The notes under the pieces are model-generated. The model was not told where the DNA came from and searched no databases. It saw only the letters and a program-made list of their open reading frames with translations. Made by a program: the position numbers and the translations under genes. Positions 7,156-15,393 of a stretch of DNA of 64,000 bases are shown in pieces. Source of the stretch: Nocardia exalbida NBRC 100660 (GTDB lineage Bacteria; Actinomycetota; Actinomycetes; Mycobacteriales; Mycobacteriaceae); contig NZ_BAFZ01000093.1 in assembly GCF_000308575.1 (NCBI RefSeq), positions 46,663 through 110,662 on the forward strand. The letters are read 5' to 3'. How positions within the stretch are numbered: the first letter of the stretch is position 1; each line of letters opens with the position of its first letter.

Positions 7156-9684
7156 TCAGAGGTCGGCGATGGCCGCCAGCGGCGGCGTGCGCGCGGCCCG
7201 CACCCCCGGCCAGAGCGCGGCCAGCACCCCGACGACCGCCGAACTGATCAGAACCAGCACCAGCTGACTCCACGGGATGGCGATCTGGTCGAGGCCGAAC
7301 TCACGCAGCGTGCGCAGGAAACCGACGCCGAGCCCGAGGCCGAGCAGCATGCCGACGATCGCGCCGAACACCGCGATCAGCATCGACTCCAGGTAAATCG
7401 TCCGGCGCACCTGGGCGCGCTGCATACCGACCGCGCGCAGCATGCCGATCTCCCTGCGTCGCTCCACCACCGACAGCGCGAGCGTGTTGACGATGCCGAG
7501 GATCGCGATCACCACCGCCAAGGCGAGCAGGCCGTACAGGATGGCCAGCAGGGTGTTGATCTGCTTGCCCTGCGCGCCTTTGAACTCCTCGCGGTCCTGC
7601 ACCTGCACCACCACGAACTGCTCGGTGGCCTTCTCCAGGTCGGCACGCATCTGGGTGAGGTTCGCGCCCGGCTGCGCCTTGATCAGCACCAGGAAGTTGG
7701 TCCGGAAGTTCAGCGGGACGACCTCGTCGTAGACCGTCTGCGACACCACCATCGGACCGAGCAGCGGGTTCTTCTTGTACACCCCGGTCACGGTGAGCGG
7801 CACCTTCTTGCCGTCCACACTGGTCGGGGTCACCTGGTCGCCGACCTTCCATCCCCGGTCGCCGGCCTCGTCCTCCGACACCAGGACGTCCCTGGCGCCC
7901 AGCGTGTCACTGCCGCGCACGATCTCGTAGTTCAGCACGCCGGCCAGCGGACCGTCCGGCGACGTGGCGAACACCTGCTCGCCGCCGAGCTTGAAGCCCG
8001 CGCCCCGCATCCCCACCACTTGCTCCACGCCCGGCACCTCGGTGCGCGCGGCGTCGGCCGCGCCGAACGGCACGCCGAGCAATTGCGGTCCCGCCAGCAC
8101 GTAGTCGGCTCGCACACCCTTGTCGACCAGCACACCGACGCTGGCCTTCGCCGAGGCGCCCAGCATGCCGATCGCCGAGACGAGCATCAGTCCCAGGGTG
8201 AGCGCGAACGCCGTGGCGGCGGTGCGGCGAGGATTGCGCGCCGCGTTGTTGCGCGCCATGCGGCCGATCGGCCCGAACGGACGCACCAGCGCGCCGAGCC
8301 CGCCGACCAGCGGACGCGACAGCGCGGGCGCGGCGAGCAGCACGGCGAAGATCAGCCCGAGTGCGCCGACACCGACCGTGGCGGCCGCCGTGCCACCGGT
8401 GCGCTGCGCACCGAGCATGACGAACCCCGCGCCGAGCACGGCGAGCACCGCGCCGCAGATCGTGCGCAGGCGCAGCGACTCCCCCGCCGACGCGAACTCT
8501 TCGCGCATGGCCTGCACCGGCGGAATCCGCGAGGCGCGGCGGGCGGGCGCGTAGGCGCTCACCATCGTCACCGCGAGACCGACCAGCAGCCCCACCGCGA
8601 TGGTGCGCGGCCGCACCGCCATCGATCCGGTCGGCAACCCGAGGTCGAAAGCGTTGAGCACCGCCGACAATCCGAACGCCAGCCCGACGCCGCCGGCCAG
8701 GCCGATCGCACTGCCGATCAATCCGATGACGAACGCCTCCGCCACCACCGACGTGCCGACCTGCTGCCTGCTCGCGCCGACCGCGCGCAGCAGCGCCAGC
8801 TCCCGCAGTCGTTGCGCGACGATCATGGAGAACGTGTTGTAGATGATGAACGTGCCCACGATCAGCGCGATCGCGCCGAAGGCGAGCAGGAAGTAGTTGA
8901 TGAAGTTCAGCGCGTTGGAGATCTCCTTCTTCAGATCCGCGCGCACCTGCTCGCCGTTCTGCACCTTGTAGCCGGTCAGCTCTTTCGCGAGATTGTCGCG
9001 CAGTTCGTCCCCGGGGATGCCGGTGGCCGCGAGGTCCACGTAGGCGACGTGCAGTCCGTCGGTGAACAGCTTGCGCGCCTGCGTGTCGTCGAACAGCACC
9101 CCGATGAAACCGCCGGTATCCGACGGGACTTCGTAGATACCGGTGAGCGTCACGTCGATGGGATCGGGCTGGGATGGGATGAGGATCTTGGTCCGATCAC
9201 CGATCTTCAGCCCGGCCCGTTCGGCGCCACCGGTGTTGAGCGCGACCTCGCCGGGGCGGGCGGGCGGTACGCCCTGCAAAAATTTCTCCGGCTCCGCGAC
9301 GGCCTTCTCCGGCGGAAGGTACGACTTGCCGAACGTAGGCGCACCGCCGGTCTGCACCGCTTTCTTGCCCGTCGGGTCGAGCAGCACCACCGGTCCGTTC
9401 ACGCTGGGCGCGACCGTGCGGACGCCGGGGTACTTCACCAGCTCGTCCACCACGTTGTTCGGAACGCCCTGCGCTTGACGCTCCTTCGGGCTCACCCGGA
9501 CGTCGACGCCCTTCGCCTCGTTGGCGAAGATCCCGTCGAAGGTGCTCTGCAACGTATCGGTGAACACGAACGAACCCGCGATGAACGCGGTGCCGAGCAC
9601 CACCGACAACAGGGTCAGCGCGAGACGCACCTTGTGCGCGGCGAGGTTGCGCAGCGCGACTTTGCGCATCGGACTTCCGGCCAT
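7156..9684 (-). CDS. MacB/FtsX-type ABC transporter permease
   Basis: A large permease of about 842 residues. It has an N-terminal transmembrane helix (LALTLLSVVLGTAFIAGSFV), a long extracytoplasmic MacB_PCD-like domain, and two FtsX modules, each with several membrane segments (about residues 250-480 and 700-843). The two-FtsX layout is that of exporters of lipids, lipoproteins or peptides. The adjacent ATP-binding gene is upstream in the same operon (9719-10495), separated by 34 bases. Start choice is uncertain among GTG 9687, ATG 9684 and ATG 9669; the last begins MRKVALRNL, where homology would be expected to start. Exported substrate unknown. Confidence 0.9.
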   Translation of the reverse strand: MAGSPMRKVALRNLAAHKVRLALTLLSVVLGTAFIAGSFVFTDTLQSTFDGIFANEAKGVDVRVSPKERQAQGVPNNVVDELVKYPGVRTVAPSVNGPVVLLDPTGKKAVQTGGAPTFGKSYLPPEKAVAEPEKFLQGVPPARPGEVALNTGGAERAGLKIGDRTKILIPSQPDPIDVTLTGIYEVPSDTGGFIGVLFDDTQARKLFTDGLHVAYVDLAATGIPGDELRDNLAKELTGYKVQNGEQVRADLKKEISNALNFINYFLLAFGAIALIVGTFIIYNTFSMIVAQRLRELALLRAVGASRQQVGTSVVAEAFVIGLIGSAIGLAGGVGLAFGLSAVLNAFDLGLPTGSMAVRPRTIAVGLLVGLAVTMVSAYAPARRASRIPPVQAMREEFASAGESLRLRTICGAVLAVLGAGFVMLGAQRTGGTAAATVGVGALGLIFAVLLAAPALSRPLVGGLGALVRPFGPIGRMARNNAARNPRRTAATAFALTLGLMLVSAIGMLGASAKASVGVLVDKGVRADYVLAGPQLLGVPFGAADAARTEVPGVEQVVGMRGAGFKLGGEQVFATSPDGPLAGVLNYEIVRGSDTLGARDVLVSEDEAGDRGWKVGDQVTPTSVDGKKVPLTVTGVYKKNPLLGPMVVSQTVYDEVVPLNFRTNFLVLIKAQPGANLTQMRADLEKATEQFVVVQVQDREEFKGAQGKQINTLLAILYGLLALAVVIAILGIVNTLALSVVERRREIGMLRAVGMQRAQVRRTIYLESMLIAVFGAIVGMLLGLGLGVGFLRTLREFGLDQIAIPWSQLVLVLISSAVVGVLAALWPGVRAARTPPLAAIADL

Positions 9685-9718
9685 CACGCCCGCCCCCGAT
9701 TCTCCCGTGAACGCCCGC

Positions 9719-10495
9719 TCACGCCTGCTCCAGCGCTTTCATCCGATCGAGCACGGTGTCGGCGGTCGGATCGCGCATCTCGTCGACGATGCGTCCGTCG
9801 GCCAGGAACACCACCCGGTCGGCGAACCCGGCCGCATGCGGTTCGTGGGTGACGATGACCACCGTCTGCCCGAACTCGTCCACCGCGGCGCGCAGGATCG
9901 ACAGCACCTCCCCCGAGGCGCGGGAGTCCAGGTTGCCGGTCGGCTCGTCGCCGAAGATGATCTCCGGCTTGCCCGCGAGCGCACGGGCGCAGGCCACCCG
10001 TTGCTGCTGTCCGCCGGACAGCTCGCTGGGACGGTGGGTGAGCCGATCGATCAGCCCCAGCCGCCGCAGCACGGTGTCCAGCCACTCCCGGTCGGGCTTG
10101 CGCCCCGCGATGTCCAGCGGCAACGTGATGTTCTCCAGCGCCGTCAGCGTCGGCACCAGGTTGAACGCCTGGAAGACGAAGCCGATCCGGTCCCGGCGCA
10201 GGCGCGTCATCTGCTTGTCGGACAGACTGGTCAGGTCGGTGTCGCCGATGCGGACGGTGCCCGAACTGGCGCTGTCCAGCCCCGCAAGGCAGTGCATGAG
10301 GGTCGACTTGCCCGATCCGGACGGGCCCATGATCGCGGTGAACTCTCCCTTCGCGAACTCGGCCGATACTCCGTCCAATGCCCTGACCTGGGTGTCACCC
10401 GATCCGTAGACCTTGGTCAGTTCGATAGCGTGGGCCGCGACATCGGTCGATGCCGCCAGGTCGGCGATGTCGGCGCCCAAGGCTGGGAAAGTCAT
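9719..10495 (-). CDS. ABC transporter ATP-binding protein (MacB/LolD type)
   Basis: 258 residues with a full set of motifs: Walker A GPSGSGKST (57-65), Q-loop FVFQ (near 106-109), signature LSGGQQQR (159-166), Walker B IIFGDE (179-184) with EPTGNLDS typical of the MacB/LolD/FtsE class, and H-loop His217. It energises the neighbouring FtsX-type permease. About 20 residues precede the usual domain start (AIELTKVYG), so an internal start is possible. First gene of the two-gene minus-strand operon. Confidence 0.95.
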   Translation of the reverse strand: MTFPALGADIADLAASTDVAAHAIELTKVYGSGDTQVRALDGVSAEFAKGEFTAIMGPSGSGKSTLMHCLAGLDSASSGTVRIGDTDLTSLSDKQMTRLRRDRIGFVFQAFNLVPTLTALENITLPLDIAGRKPDREWLDTVLRRLGLIDRLTHRPSELSGGQQQRVACARALAGKPEIIFGDEPTGNLDSRASGEVLSILRAAVDEFGQTVVIVTHEPHAAGFADRVVFLADGRIVDEMRDPTADTVLDRMKALEQA

Positions 10496-10557
10496 GCCGT
10501 CCAGTCTTACCGGCTTCGCGGCCCCACGCCATCAGGGAAGACCCTGTGTTGGTCTTC

Positions 10558-11484
10558 CTACTCCGACTTTCCGACGACCACCCACTCGAAAGCCGAGGCT
10601 TTCGAGCGGGCGCCTTCGAGGGCGCGCGAGCGGTTGGGTTCGCCGAGTTCGGCCAGTAGCTCCTCCGACATGTGCACCAACGCGGCCAGCGTGGCGGGGG
10701 TGAACCAGTCCGGCCTGGTGGCGAAGAGGATGTCCTCGGATGCGGTGTTGCCGCTCGCGCCGGGGGCGAAGGGGCAGCCGCCGAGCCCACCGAGCGCCCC
10801 GTCGACCATGTCCGCGCCGGCCGCGACGGCGGCGAGCGTATTGGCCACGCCCATTCCCCAGGTGTCGTGACCGTGGAAGACCACGCGGCGCGGTGGCGTC
10901 CGGTCCCGCACCGCGGCGACCAGCGCGGCGACCTCGCCGGGATGGGCTTGACCGAGCGTGTCGGCCAGGACGATGTCGTCCGCGCCCCCGGTGCGCGGGT
11001 CGCGGGCGATGGCCAGCACCCGCTCCGGGTCGACCGGGCCGTCGAACGGGCAGGTGAAGGCCGTCGCCAAGCAGAGCTGGATCGACCCGCCCGCATCGCG
11101 GGCCAGGCGCACCGCGTCCGGCATGGCGGCGACGCTGTCGGCGGTGTCGCGCCCGATGTTCGCCCGGTTGTGCGCGTCGGAGACCGAGAAGCAGTACTGG
11201 AAATTGCGCACGCCCGCCGCGGCGGCCTTCTCGACATGGCGCGGCGTCGCCACCCACACCCAGCAGCGGCGCAGCTCCTCCGGGGTCAGCGCGGCGACCA
11301 ATTCCATGGTGTTCGCCATCGGCGCGACCAGGTCCGGGCGCGCCATCGAGCCGATCTCCAGCGCGGGTACCCCGAGCGCGAGCAGGCGGCGCACGATGTC
11401 CACCTTGCGCTGCACGGACAGCAGTTTGCCGGTCAGTTGCAGACCGTCGCGCAACGTGACGTCGCGCAGCACCGGCGCGGTCAT
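10558..11484 (-). CDS. Hydroxymethylglutaryl-CoA lyase-like DRE-TIM metallolyase
   Basis: 308 residues from ATG 11484. It has the RDGLQ substrate/metal motif at 12-16 and the HMG-CoA lyase signature GLGGCPFAPGASGN near residue 235, including the catalytic Cys. HMG-CoA lyases split 3-hydroxy-3-methylglutaryl-CoA into acetyl-CoA and acetoacetate; relatives split other 3-hydroxyacyl-CoAs. ATG 11484 is preferred over ATG 11514 because it overlaps the stop of the small upstream frame (ATGA). The operon partner is a family III CoA-transferase, so the pair probably activates a free dicarboxylic acid to its CoA ester and then cleaves it. The exact acid is inference. Confidence 0.9.
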   Translation of the reverse strand: MTAPVLRDVTLRDGLQLTGKLLSVQRKVDIVRRLLALGVPALEIGSMARPDLVAPMANTMELVAALTPEELRRCWVWVATPRHVEKAAAAGVRNFQYCFSVSDAHNRANIGRDTADSVAAMPDAVRLARDAGGSIQLCLATAFTCPFDGPVDPERVLAIARDPRTGGADDIVLADTLGQAHPGEVAALVAAVRDRTPPRRVVFHGHDTWGMGVANTLAAVAAGADMVDGALGGLGGCPFAPGASGNTASEDILFATRPDWFTPATLAALVHMSEELLAELGEPNRSRALEGARSKASAFEWVVVGKSE

Positions 11485-11648
11485 CGCTGCTCCCGAGCCC
11501 GGTGGTGACCGCACATCACGCCGCCCCAGGGCTTCTCGCCCGCCCCGGTCGGATTCGGCTGGACGGCGGGCCTGCTGGTGCCCGGCGAGAGCAGCTCCCG
11601 CGCGCCGCGGCCCTTCGGACGCCTCCGGTCGTGCGACTGCGTGCTCAT
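11481..11648 (-). CDS. Putative 55-residue basic protein coupled to both neighbours
   Basis: A minus-strand frame of 55 codons starts at ATG 11648, overlapping the CoA-transferase stop (ATGA). It ends with a TGA at 11483-11481 that overlaps the lyase start (ATGA). Double coupling is unlikely by chance and fills exactly what would otherwise be a 160-base gap in the operon. The product is Arg/Pro/Gly-rich (DRRRPKGRGAR near the N-terminus) and has a GEKPWGGVMCGHH segment with one Cys and two His near the C-terminus. I recognise no family. It could be a metal-binding or accessory peptide, or a coupling device. Confidence 0.5.
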   Translation of the reverse strand: MSTQSHDRRRPKGRGARELLSPGTSRPAVQPNPTGAGEKPWGGVMCGHHRAREQR

Positions 11649-12865
11649 CGCGCCTCCAACGCGTCGATCTCGGCCTCGCTCAGGCCGAGCAGACCGGACA
11701 GCACCTCCCGGGTGTGCTCACCCAGGTCGGGGCCTACGGTCCGGATGGGCAGGGACTGATCGCCGATCACCGGGACGATGCCGGGAAAGCCGACGACCTT
11801 CGGCTCTGGCGCGCCGACATCCACGGCGAACGGCTGGATCATGTTGCGGGCCCGATACTGCTCGTCGGCCACGATGTCGGCCGCGGTGTAGATCGGGCCG
11901 CACGGGATCGCGGCGGCGTCGAGCAGTTTCAGCGCCTCTGCGCGGGTATGCCGGACCGTCCACTCGCCGATCGCCGCGTCCAGCCGCTCGCGGTGGCGCC
12001 AACGGCCCGCGTTGTCCTGGAGTTCCGGGTCCGCGGCCAGATCGGACCGACCGATGACCGCCATGTAGCGCTGGAAGATGGCGTCGCCGTTGCCGCCGAT
12101 GATGATGCTGGTGCCGTCCGAGCACGGGTAGGCGTTGCTCGGCGCGATGCCCTCCATCCGGCCGCCGACGCGTTCACGCTGGATGCCGTAGGCGAGGTAG
12201 TCCGGCACCAGCGACTCCATCACCGACAGGATCGCCTCGTTGAGCGCCACGTCGATCACCCGCTCCCGCAGCGGGACCGGCGCGTCCGGCTCGGCGCGGC
12301 GCTCGCGCTGGAACAGCGCCATCACCGTGCCGAACGCGGCGTAGATGCCCGCGATCGAGTCGCCGATCGAGACGCCGGTGCGCACCGGGGGACGATCCGG
12401 ATCGCCCACCAGTTCGCGCAGCCCGCCGACCGCCTCGGCCACCGCCGCGAACCCGGGACGCTCCGACAGCGGCCCGGTCTGCCCGTAGGCGGAGATCCTG
12501 GTGATCACCAGGTCCGGATTCGCCTCGTTCAGCACCTCGGGGCCAAGGCCCCACTTCTCCAGCATCCCGGGCCGGAAGTTCTCCAGCAGCACGTCGCAAC
12601 GGCGGACCAGGTCGAGCACGATCCCGCGCCCCGCCTCGGTGCGCAGATCCAGCGTGATCGACTTCTTGTTGCGGTTGATCGTCCGGTAGAGCATCGAGGT
12701 GTCGCCGCCGTAGAGCCGCCAGTTGCGCAGCTCGTCGCCCGCTTTCGGGCGTTCCACCTTGATCACCTCGGCGCCGAAGTCACCGAGGATGCGCCCGGCG
12801 GTCGGCGCGGCTATATAATTGCCGAGTTCCAGGACGCGCACCCCGTCCAGCGGCCGAATACTCAT
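11645..12865 (-). CDS. Family III CoA-transferase (CaiB/BaiF/formyl-CoA transferase type)
   Basis: 406 residues from ATG 12865. The N-terminus (GVRVLELGNYIAAPTAGRIL) and GAEVIKVE are typical of the family. Asp169 in VSIGDS matches the catalytic Asp169 of formyl-CoA transferase in both position and context. Such enzymes move CoA between carboxylic acids through aspartyl-thioester intermediates. The next genes encode a coupled small frame and an HMG-CoA-lyase-like protein, suggesting CoA activation followed by C-C cleavage. The open frame extends upstream, but that part is repeat-derived, so the later ATG is preferred. Copy A of a 154-bp repeat begins 25 bases upstream of this start codon. Confidence 0.9.
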   Translation of the reverse strand: MSIRPLDGVRVLELGNYIAAPTAGRILGDFGAEVIKVERPKAGDELRNWRLYGGDTSMLYRTINRNKKSITLDLRTEAGRGIVLDLVRRCDVLLENFRPGMLEKWGLGPEVLNEANPDLVITRISAYGQTGPLSERPGFAAVAEAVGGLRELVGDPDRPPVRTGVSIGDSIAGIYAAFGTVMALFQRERRAEPDAPVPLRERVIDVALNEAILSVMESLVPDYLAYGIQRERVGGRMEGIAPSNAYPCSDGTSIIIGGNGDAIFQRYMAVIGRSDLAADPELQDNAGRWRHRERLDAAIGEWTVRHTRAEALKLLDAAAIPCGPIYTAADIVADEQYRARNMIQPFAVDVGAPEPKVVGFPGIVPVIGDQSLPIRTVGPDLGEHTREVLSGLLGLSEAEIDALEAR

Positions 12866-12890
12866 GGCAACCAGTATGGGCTGTGTTGGT

Positions 12891-13044
12891 TTTTGCAGCG
12901 CCTGCGGCGCTGCGTGTTCACGGCCCCGAGAAGTCTCGCACCCGAGCGACCGAGACTCGCGACTACGTCGCATGCGCTTCGGTTACTCGGCCGCGAGACG
13001 GGCCGCGAACGGTGCTCGTAAGACTCGCACCCAGCGGGGCTGGG
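12891..13044 (+). repeat. 154-bp structured repeat, copy A
   Basis: This stretch matches 14346-14499 in inverted orientation without gaps, with about 14 mismatches by eye (roughly 91% identity). It opens with GCAGCGCC-TGC-GGCGCTGC, a perfect 8-bp hairpin. Further in, the arm around GTTCACGGCCCC...TCTCGC is an imperfect inverted repeat of CGAGACGGGCCGCGAAC, so the whole unit can fold on itself. A short GCGAC-TAC-GTCGC hairpin sits in the middle. No open frame or transposase is present. It may be a small mobile or REP-like element. Confidence 0.8.
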
Positions 13045-13117
13045 TTGGTCTCGGTCCTCTCTAGATGGCGGGGCAACACCCCTTCGTGGTGGCTTGATGA
13101 CCGTGGCGTTTCGTGGG

Positions 13118-13144
13118 CCCGACCTGTTGATTTGGCAGGTCGGG
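13118..13144. terminator. Strong hairpin downstream of TauD gene
   Basis: CCCGACCTG, a 9-base loop and CAGGTCGGG form a perfect 9-bp stem, about 85 bases past the stop of the minus-strand TauD gene. It is a candidate terminator without a T-run. Confidence 0.45.
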
Positions 13145-13229
13145 CTGCTGGCGACGGCGCACCGCGACGCGAAGACACCGCATGGCCCCTCAACAGCCGG
13201 AAGATCCGGCAACCATGCGGGGTCCTCGC

Positions 13230-14159
13230 TCAGGACGCGAGCAGCCGCGTGTCCTCGATGATCGAGTAGTGCTCCGCGTTGCCCGAGATGGTGGTGCTCG
13301 TCGAGCCGTCGACGCCGACCGGGACGTCGCCGGCCAGGGTGATGCGGGTCAGCTTGCGCGGCTGGTCGTCGTAGTCGTCGATGGCGTAGTGCTGGGTGGC
13401 GCGGTTGTCCCAGATGGCGACGTCGCCCGGCGCCCAGTTCCAGCGGGCGGTGTTCTCCAGCCGGGTCACCCGGTCCTGGAACAGCCGGAACAGCGCGTGC
13501 GATTCCGTGCTGGACAGCCCGACGAAATGCTTGACGAAGTGGCCGAGCAGCAGCGCCCGCTCCCCGGTCTCGGGGTGCACGCGCACCACCGGGTGCTCGG
13601 TCTCGTAGTAGGTGGACTCGAACTCCGCCCGGTAGGCGGCCGTGTTCGGACGCGGCGTCTCCTCGACGCGGGCGTAGTCGTAGACGTTGGTGTGCACGGC
13701 ACGCAGGGATTCGGCGAGCCGCTTGAGCGGCTCCGGCAGCGACTCGTAGGCCGCGACGGTGGAGGCCCAGGTGGTGGCGCCGCCGTAGGAGGGCAGCTGC
13801 ACCGCGCGCAGGATGGACGCCTTCGGGATGCGGTCGACGAAGGTGACGTCGGTGTGCCAGCTGTTGGCGCGGCCGTGCTCGGAATCGATCGCCAGGCTCT
13901 TCACACCGTGCGAGGTGACCGTCGGATGCGGCGTGGTCGGTGAGCCGAGCAGCTCGGCGAACTCGTACTGCGCGTCCTCGGTGAGGTGATCCTGCCCGCG
14001 GAAGAAGATCACCTTGTGCTCCAGCAGCGCGTGCCGGACGACCTCGACGGTGACCGGATCCAGATCGCCGCCGAGCCGGACGTTGTCGATACGCGCGCCG
14101 ATACGGGCGCCGAGCTTGGTCACCACGGCGGTGGATGGGGTGGCGGGTGCGACCGTCAT
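13230..14159 (-). CDS. Fe(II)/2-oxoglutarate-dependent alkyl sulfatase (TauD family, Rv3406-like)
   Basis: 309 residues. The iron ligands are H102 and D104 (WHTDVTF) and distal H257 (WDNRATQH), with the 2-oxoglutarate-binding Arg in the following RKLTRITL segment. Long stretches (GARIDNVRLGGDLDP, NWAPGDVAIWDNRATQH, IDDYDDQ) closely resemble Mycobacterium tuberculosis Rv3406 and AtsK as I recall them. Those enzymes oxidatively cleave alkyl sulfates to an aldehyde and sulfate for sulfur scavenging. The gene is isolated, between two inverted copies of a 154-bp repeat. Its promoter should lie in 14160-14345. Oddly for a scavenging gene, no sulfur transporter is adjacent. Confidence 0.92.
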   Translation of the reverse strand: MTVAPATPSTAVVTKLGARIGARIDNVRLGGDLDPVTVEVVRHALLEHKVIFFRGQDHLTEDAQYEFAELLGSPTTPHPTVTSHGVKSLAIDSEHGRANSWHTDVTFVDRIPKASILRAVQLPSYGGATTWASTVAAYESLPEPLKRLAESLRAVHTNVYDYARVEETPRPNTAAYRAEFESTYYETEHPVVRVHPETGERALLLGHFVKHFVGLSSTESHALFRLFQDRVTRLENTARWNWAPGDVAIWDNRATQHYAIDDYDDQPRKLTRITLAGDVPVGVDGSTSTTISGNAEHYSIIEDTRLLAS

Positions 14160-14499
14160 GAGATCACCTTCGCTGTCGAGATCGGTTACTGCTCCCTAGA
14201 GCACATCACCGAGACAACCTCGCTGACCAGGGTTTTCGTCGCGCTGATCGCAAACAGGGCATCGCGAAACGAAGCCGCCCGACCCACGAACACCTCATGC
14301 GGCTCAGCGTGCGACCGAGCAAACGATCCGCGGCCACCGAGCAGACCCAGCCCCGAGAGGTGCGAGTCTTACGAGCGCCGTTCGCGGCCCGTCTCGCGTT
14401 CGAGTGAGCGAAGCGCATGCGACGAAGTCGCGAGTCTCGGTCGCTCGAACGCGAGACTTCCCGGGGCCGCGAACACGCAGCGCCGCAGGCGCTGCAAAA
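14160..14499. other. TauD upstream region plus repeat copy B
   Basis: 340 bases without a convincing gene. The first 185 bases must contain the TauD promoter. The remaining 154 bases are repeat copy B, which ends directly at the endonuclease IV stop codon. Confidence 0.55.
14346..14499 (-). repeat. 154-bp structured repeat, copy B (inverted relative to copy A)
   Basis: Inverted counterpart of 12891-13044, same length. Its internal stem CGCGTTCGAG/CTCGAACGCG pairs perfectly, better than in copy A, where the same positions differ (one paired change, two unpaired). The repeat's outer end is at 14499; the endonuclease IV stop codon starts at 14502-14500, so the two abut exactly. Confidence 0.8.
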
Positions 14500-15270
14500 T
14501 CAAACGCAGTGCTCGCGCAGGTACGCCAGATCCTCCGCGAGGCCGTCCCCCGGGGTTTCCAGGACCACCGGCGCGCCTGCCGTCCGGCACACCTCGGCGA
14601 GCAGTTGCGGGTCGATCGTGCCGTCGGCGAAGTTGGCGTGGCGGTCGGCGCCGGAGTCGAACTCGTCGCGCGAGGAGTTCAGGTGCACCAGGTCGATCCG
14701 CCCGGTGATCGCCTTGATCCGGTCGACGACGCCGATCAGTTCCTCACCGCCCGCCCAGGCGTGGCAGGTGTCCAGGCAGAAGCCAGCGCCGTAGTCGCCG
14801 ACCGCGTCCCACAACCGGGCGATGGAATCGAAATGCCTGGCCATGGCGTGATTGCCGCCCGCGGTGTTCTCGATCAGGATCGGCACCGCGAATCCGCCCT
14901 TGTCCTGCTGGCGCTCGAACAGTTTGCGCCAGTTGTCGATCCCGGTCTCCAGCTCGGCGTCGGAACGCACGTGCCCGCCGTGCACCACAAGGCCGAACGC
15001 GCCGAGTTCGGCGGCCGCCTTCGCCTGCTGCGCCACCGCGTTGCGGGACGGCATGCGCAACCGGTTGTTCAGGCTCGCGACGTTGATCTGATAGGAGGAG
15101 TGCACCACCACCTCGATCGAGCTGGCGAGAATCTCCTCGGTCCGCGGATGCGGGGTGGGTTTGTCCCAGCTCTGCGGATCGACCACGAACATCTGGATGA
15201 CGTCGGCGCCGAGTTTCTCCCCGAAGCCGATCGGGTCGCTGTCGAGCCGGACGTGTGCTCCAATGCGCAT
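14500..15270 (-). CDS. nfo: Endonuclease IV (AP endonuclease, DNA base-excision repair)
   Basis: 256 residues from ATG 15270; an alternative ATG at 15282 adds four residues. It is a TIM-barrel AP endonuclease with all nine expected zinc ligands visible: H57 (VVVHSSY), H97 (VVHGG), E134 (LIENTAG), D167 and H170 (CLDTCH), H196 (VHLNSS), D209 and H211 (ADRHANF) and E238 (VLETPG). It cuts DNA 5' to abasic sites. It is somewhat shorter than the E. coli enzyme (285 residues), as is usual in actinobacteria. Divergent from the kinase gene at 15394. The stop codon abuts repeat copy B. Confidence 0.93.
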   Translation of the reverse strand: MRIGAHVRLDSDPIGFGEKLGADVIQMFVVDPQSWDKPTPHPRTEEILASSIEVVVHSSYQINVASLNNRLRMPSRNAVAQQAKAAAELGAFGLVVHGGHVRSDAELETGIDNWRKLFERQQDKGGFAVPILIENTAGGNHAMARHFDSIARLWDAVGDYGAGFCLDTCHAWAGGEELIGVVDRIKAITGRIDLVHLNSSRDEFDSGADRHANFADGTIDPQLLAEVCRTAGAPVVLETPGDGLAEDLAYLREHCV

Positions 15271-15393
15271 GCGGGCCACCATACTGGCAGCTACCGACGA
15301 CAATCGAAGTTGCGCCGCGACTGTTACGTCCCCATGGCTCGCCGAGATACATGGGTAGTGTTCGCGCGCTCGACTCGAGAAGGGGGTGTAGCG

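Larger units (their letters stand above)
12866..13229. other. Intergenic region holding repeat copy A and a hairpin
   Basis: A 364-base gap between the divergently placed upstream side of the CoA-transferase and the stop of the TauD gene. It contains repeat copy A (12891-13044) and a strong hairpin (13118-13144). No plausible gene of its own; short frames here read through the repeat. Confidence 0.6.

Noticed and set aside
7057..9852. A 931-codon open frame on the plus strand across the ABC permease
   Set aside because: It is antisense to a clear FtsX-type permease and is His/Arg/Asp-rich, the usual mirror image of a GC-rich coding strand.
12895..12913. GCAGCGCC-TGC-GGCGCTGC hairpin with neighbouring T-run as a terminator
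   Set aside because: The T-run precedes the hairpin on the plus strand (A-run after it on the minus strand), so it does not form an intrinsic terminator; it belongs to the repeat.
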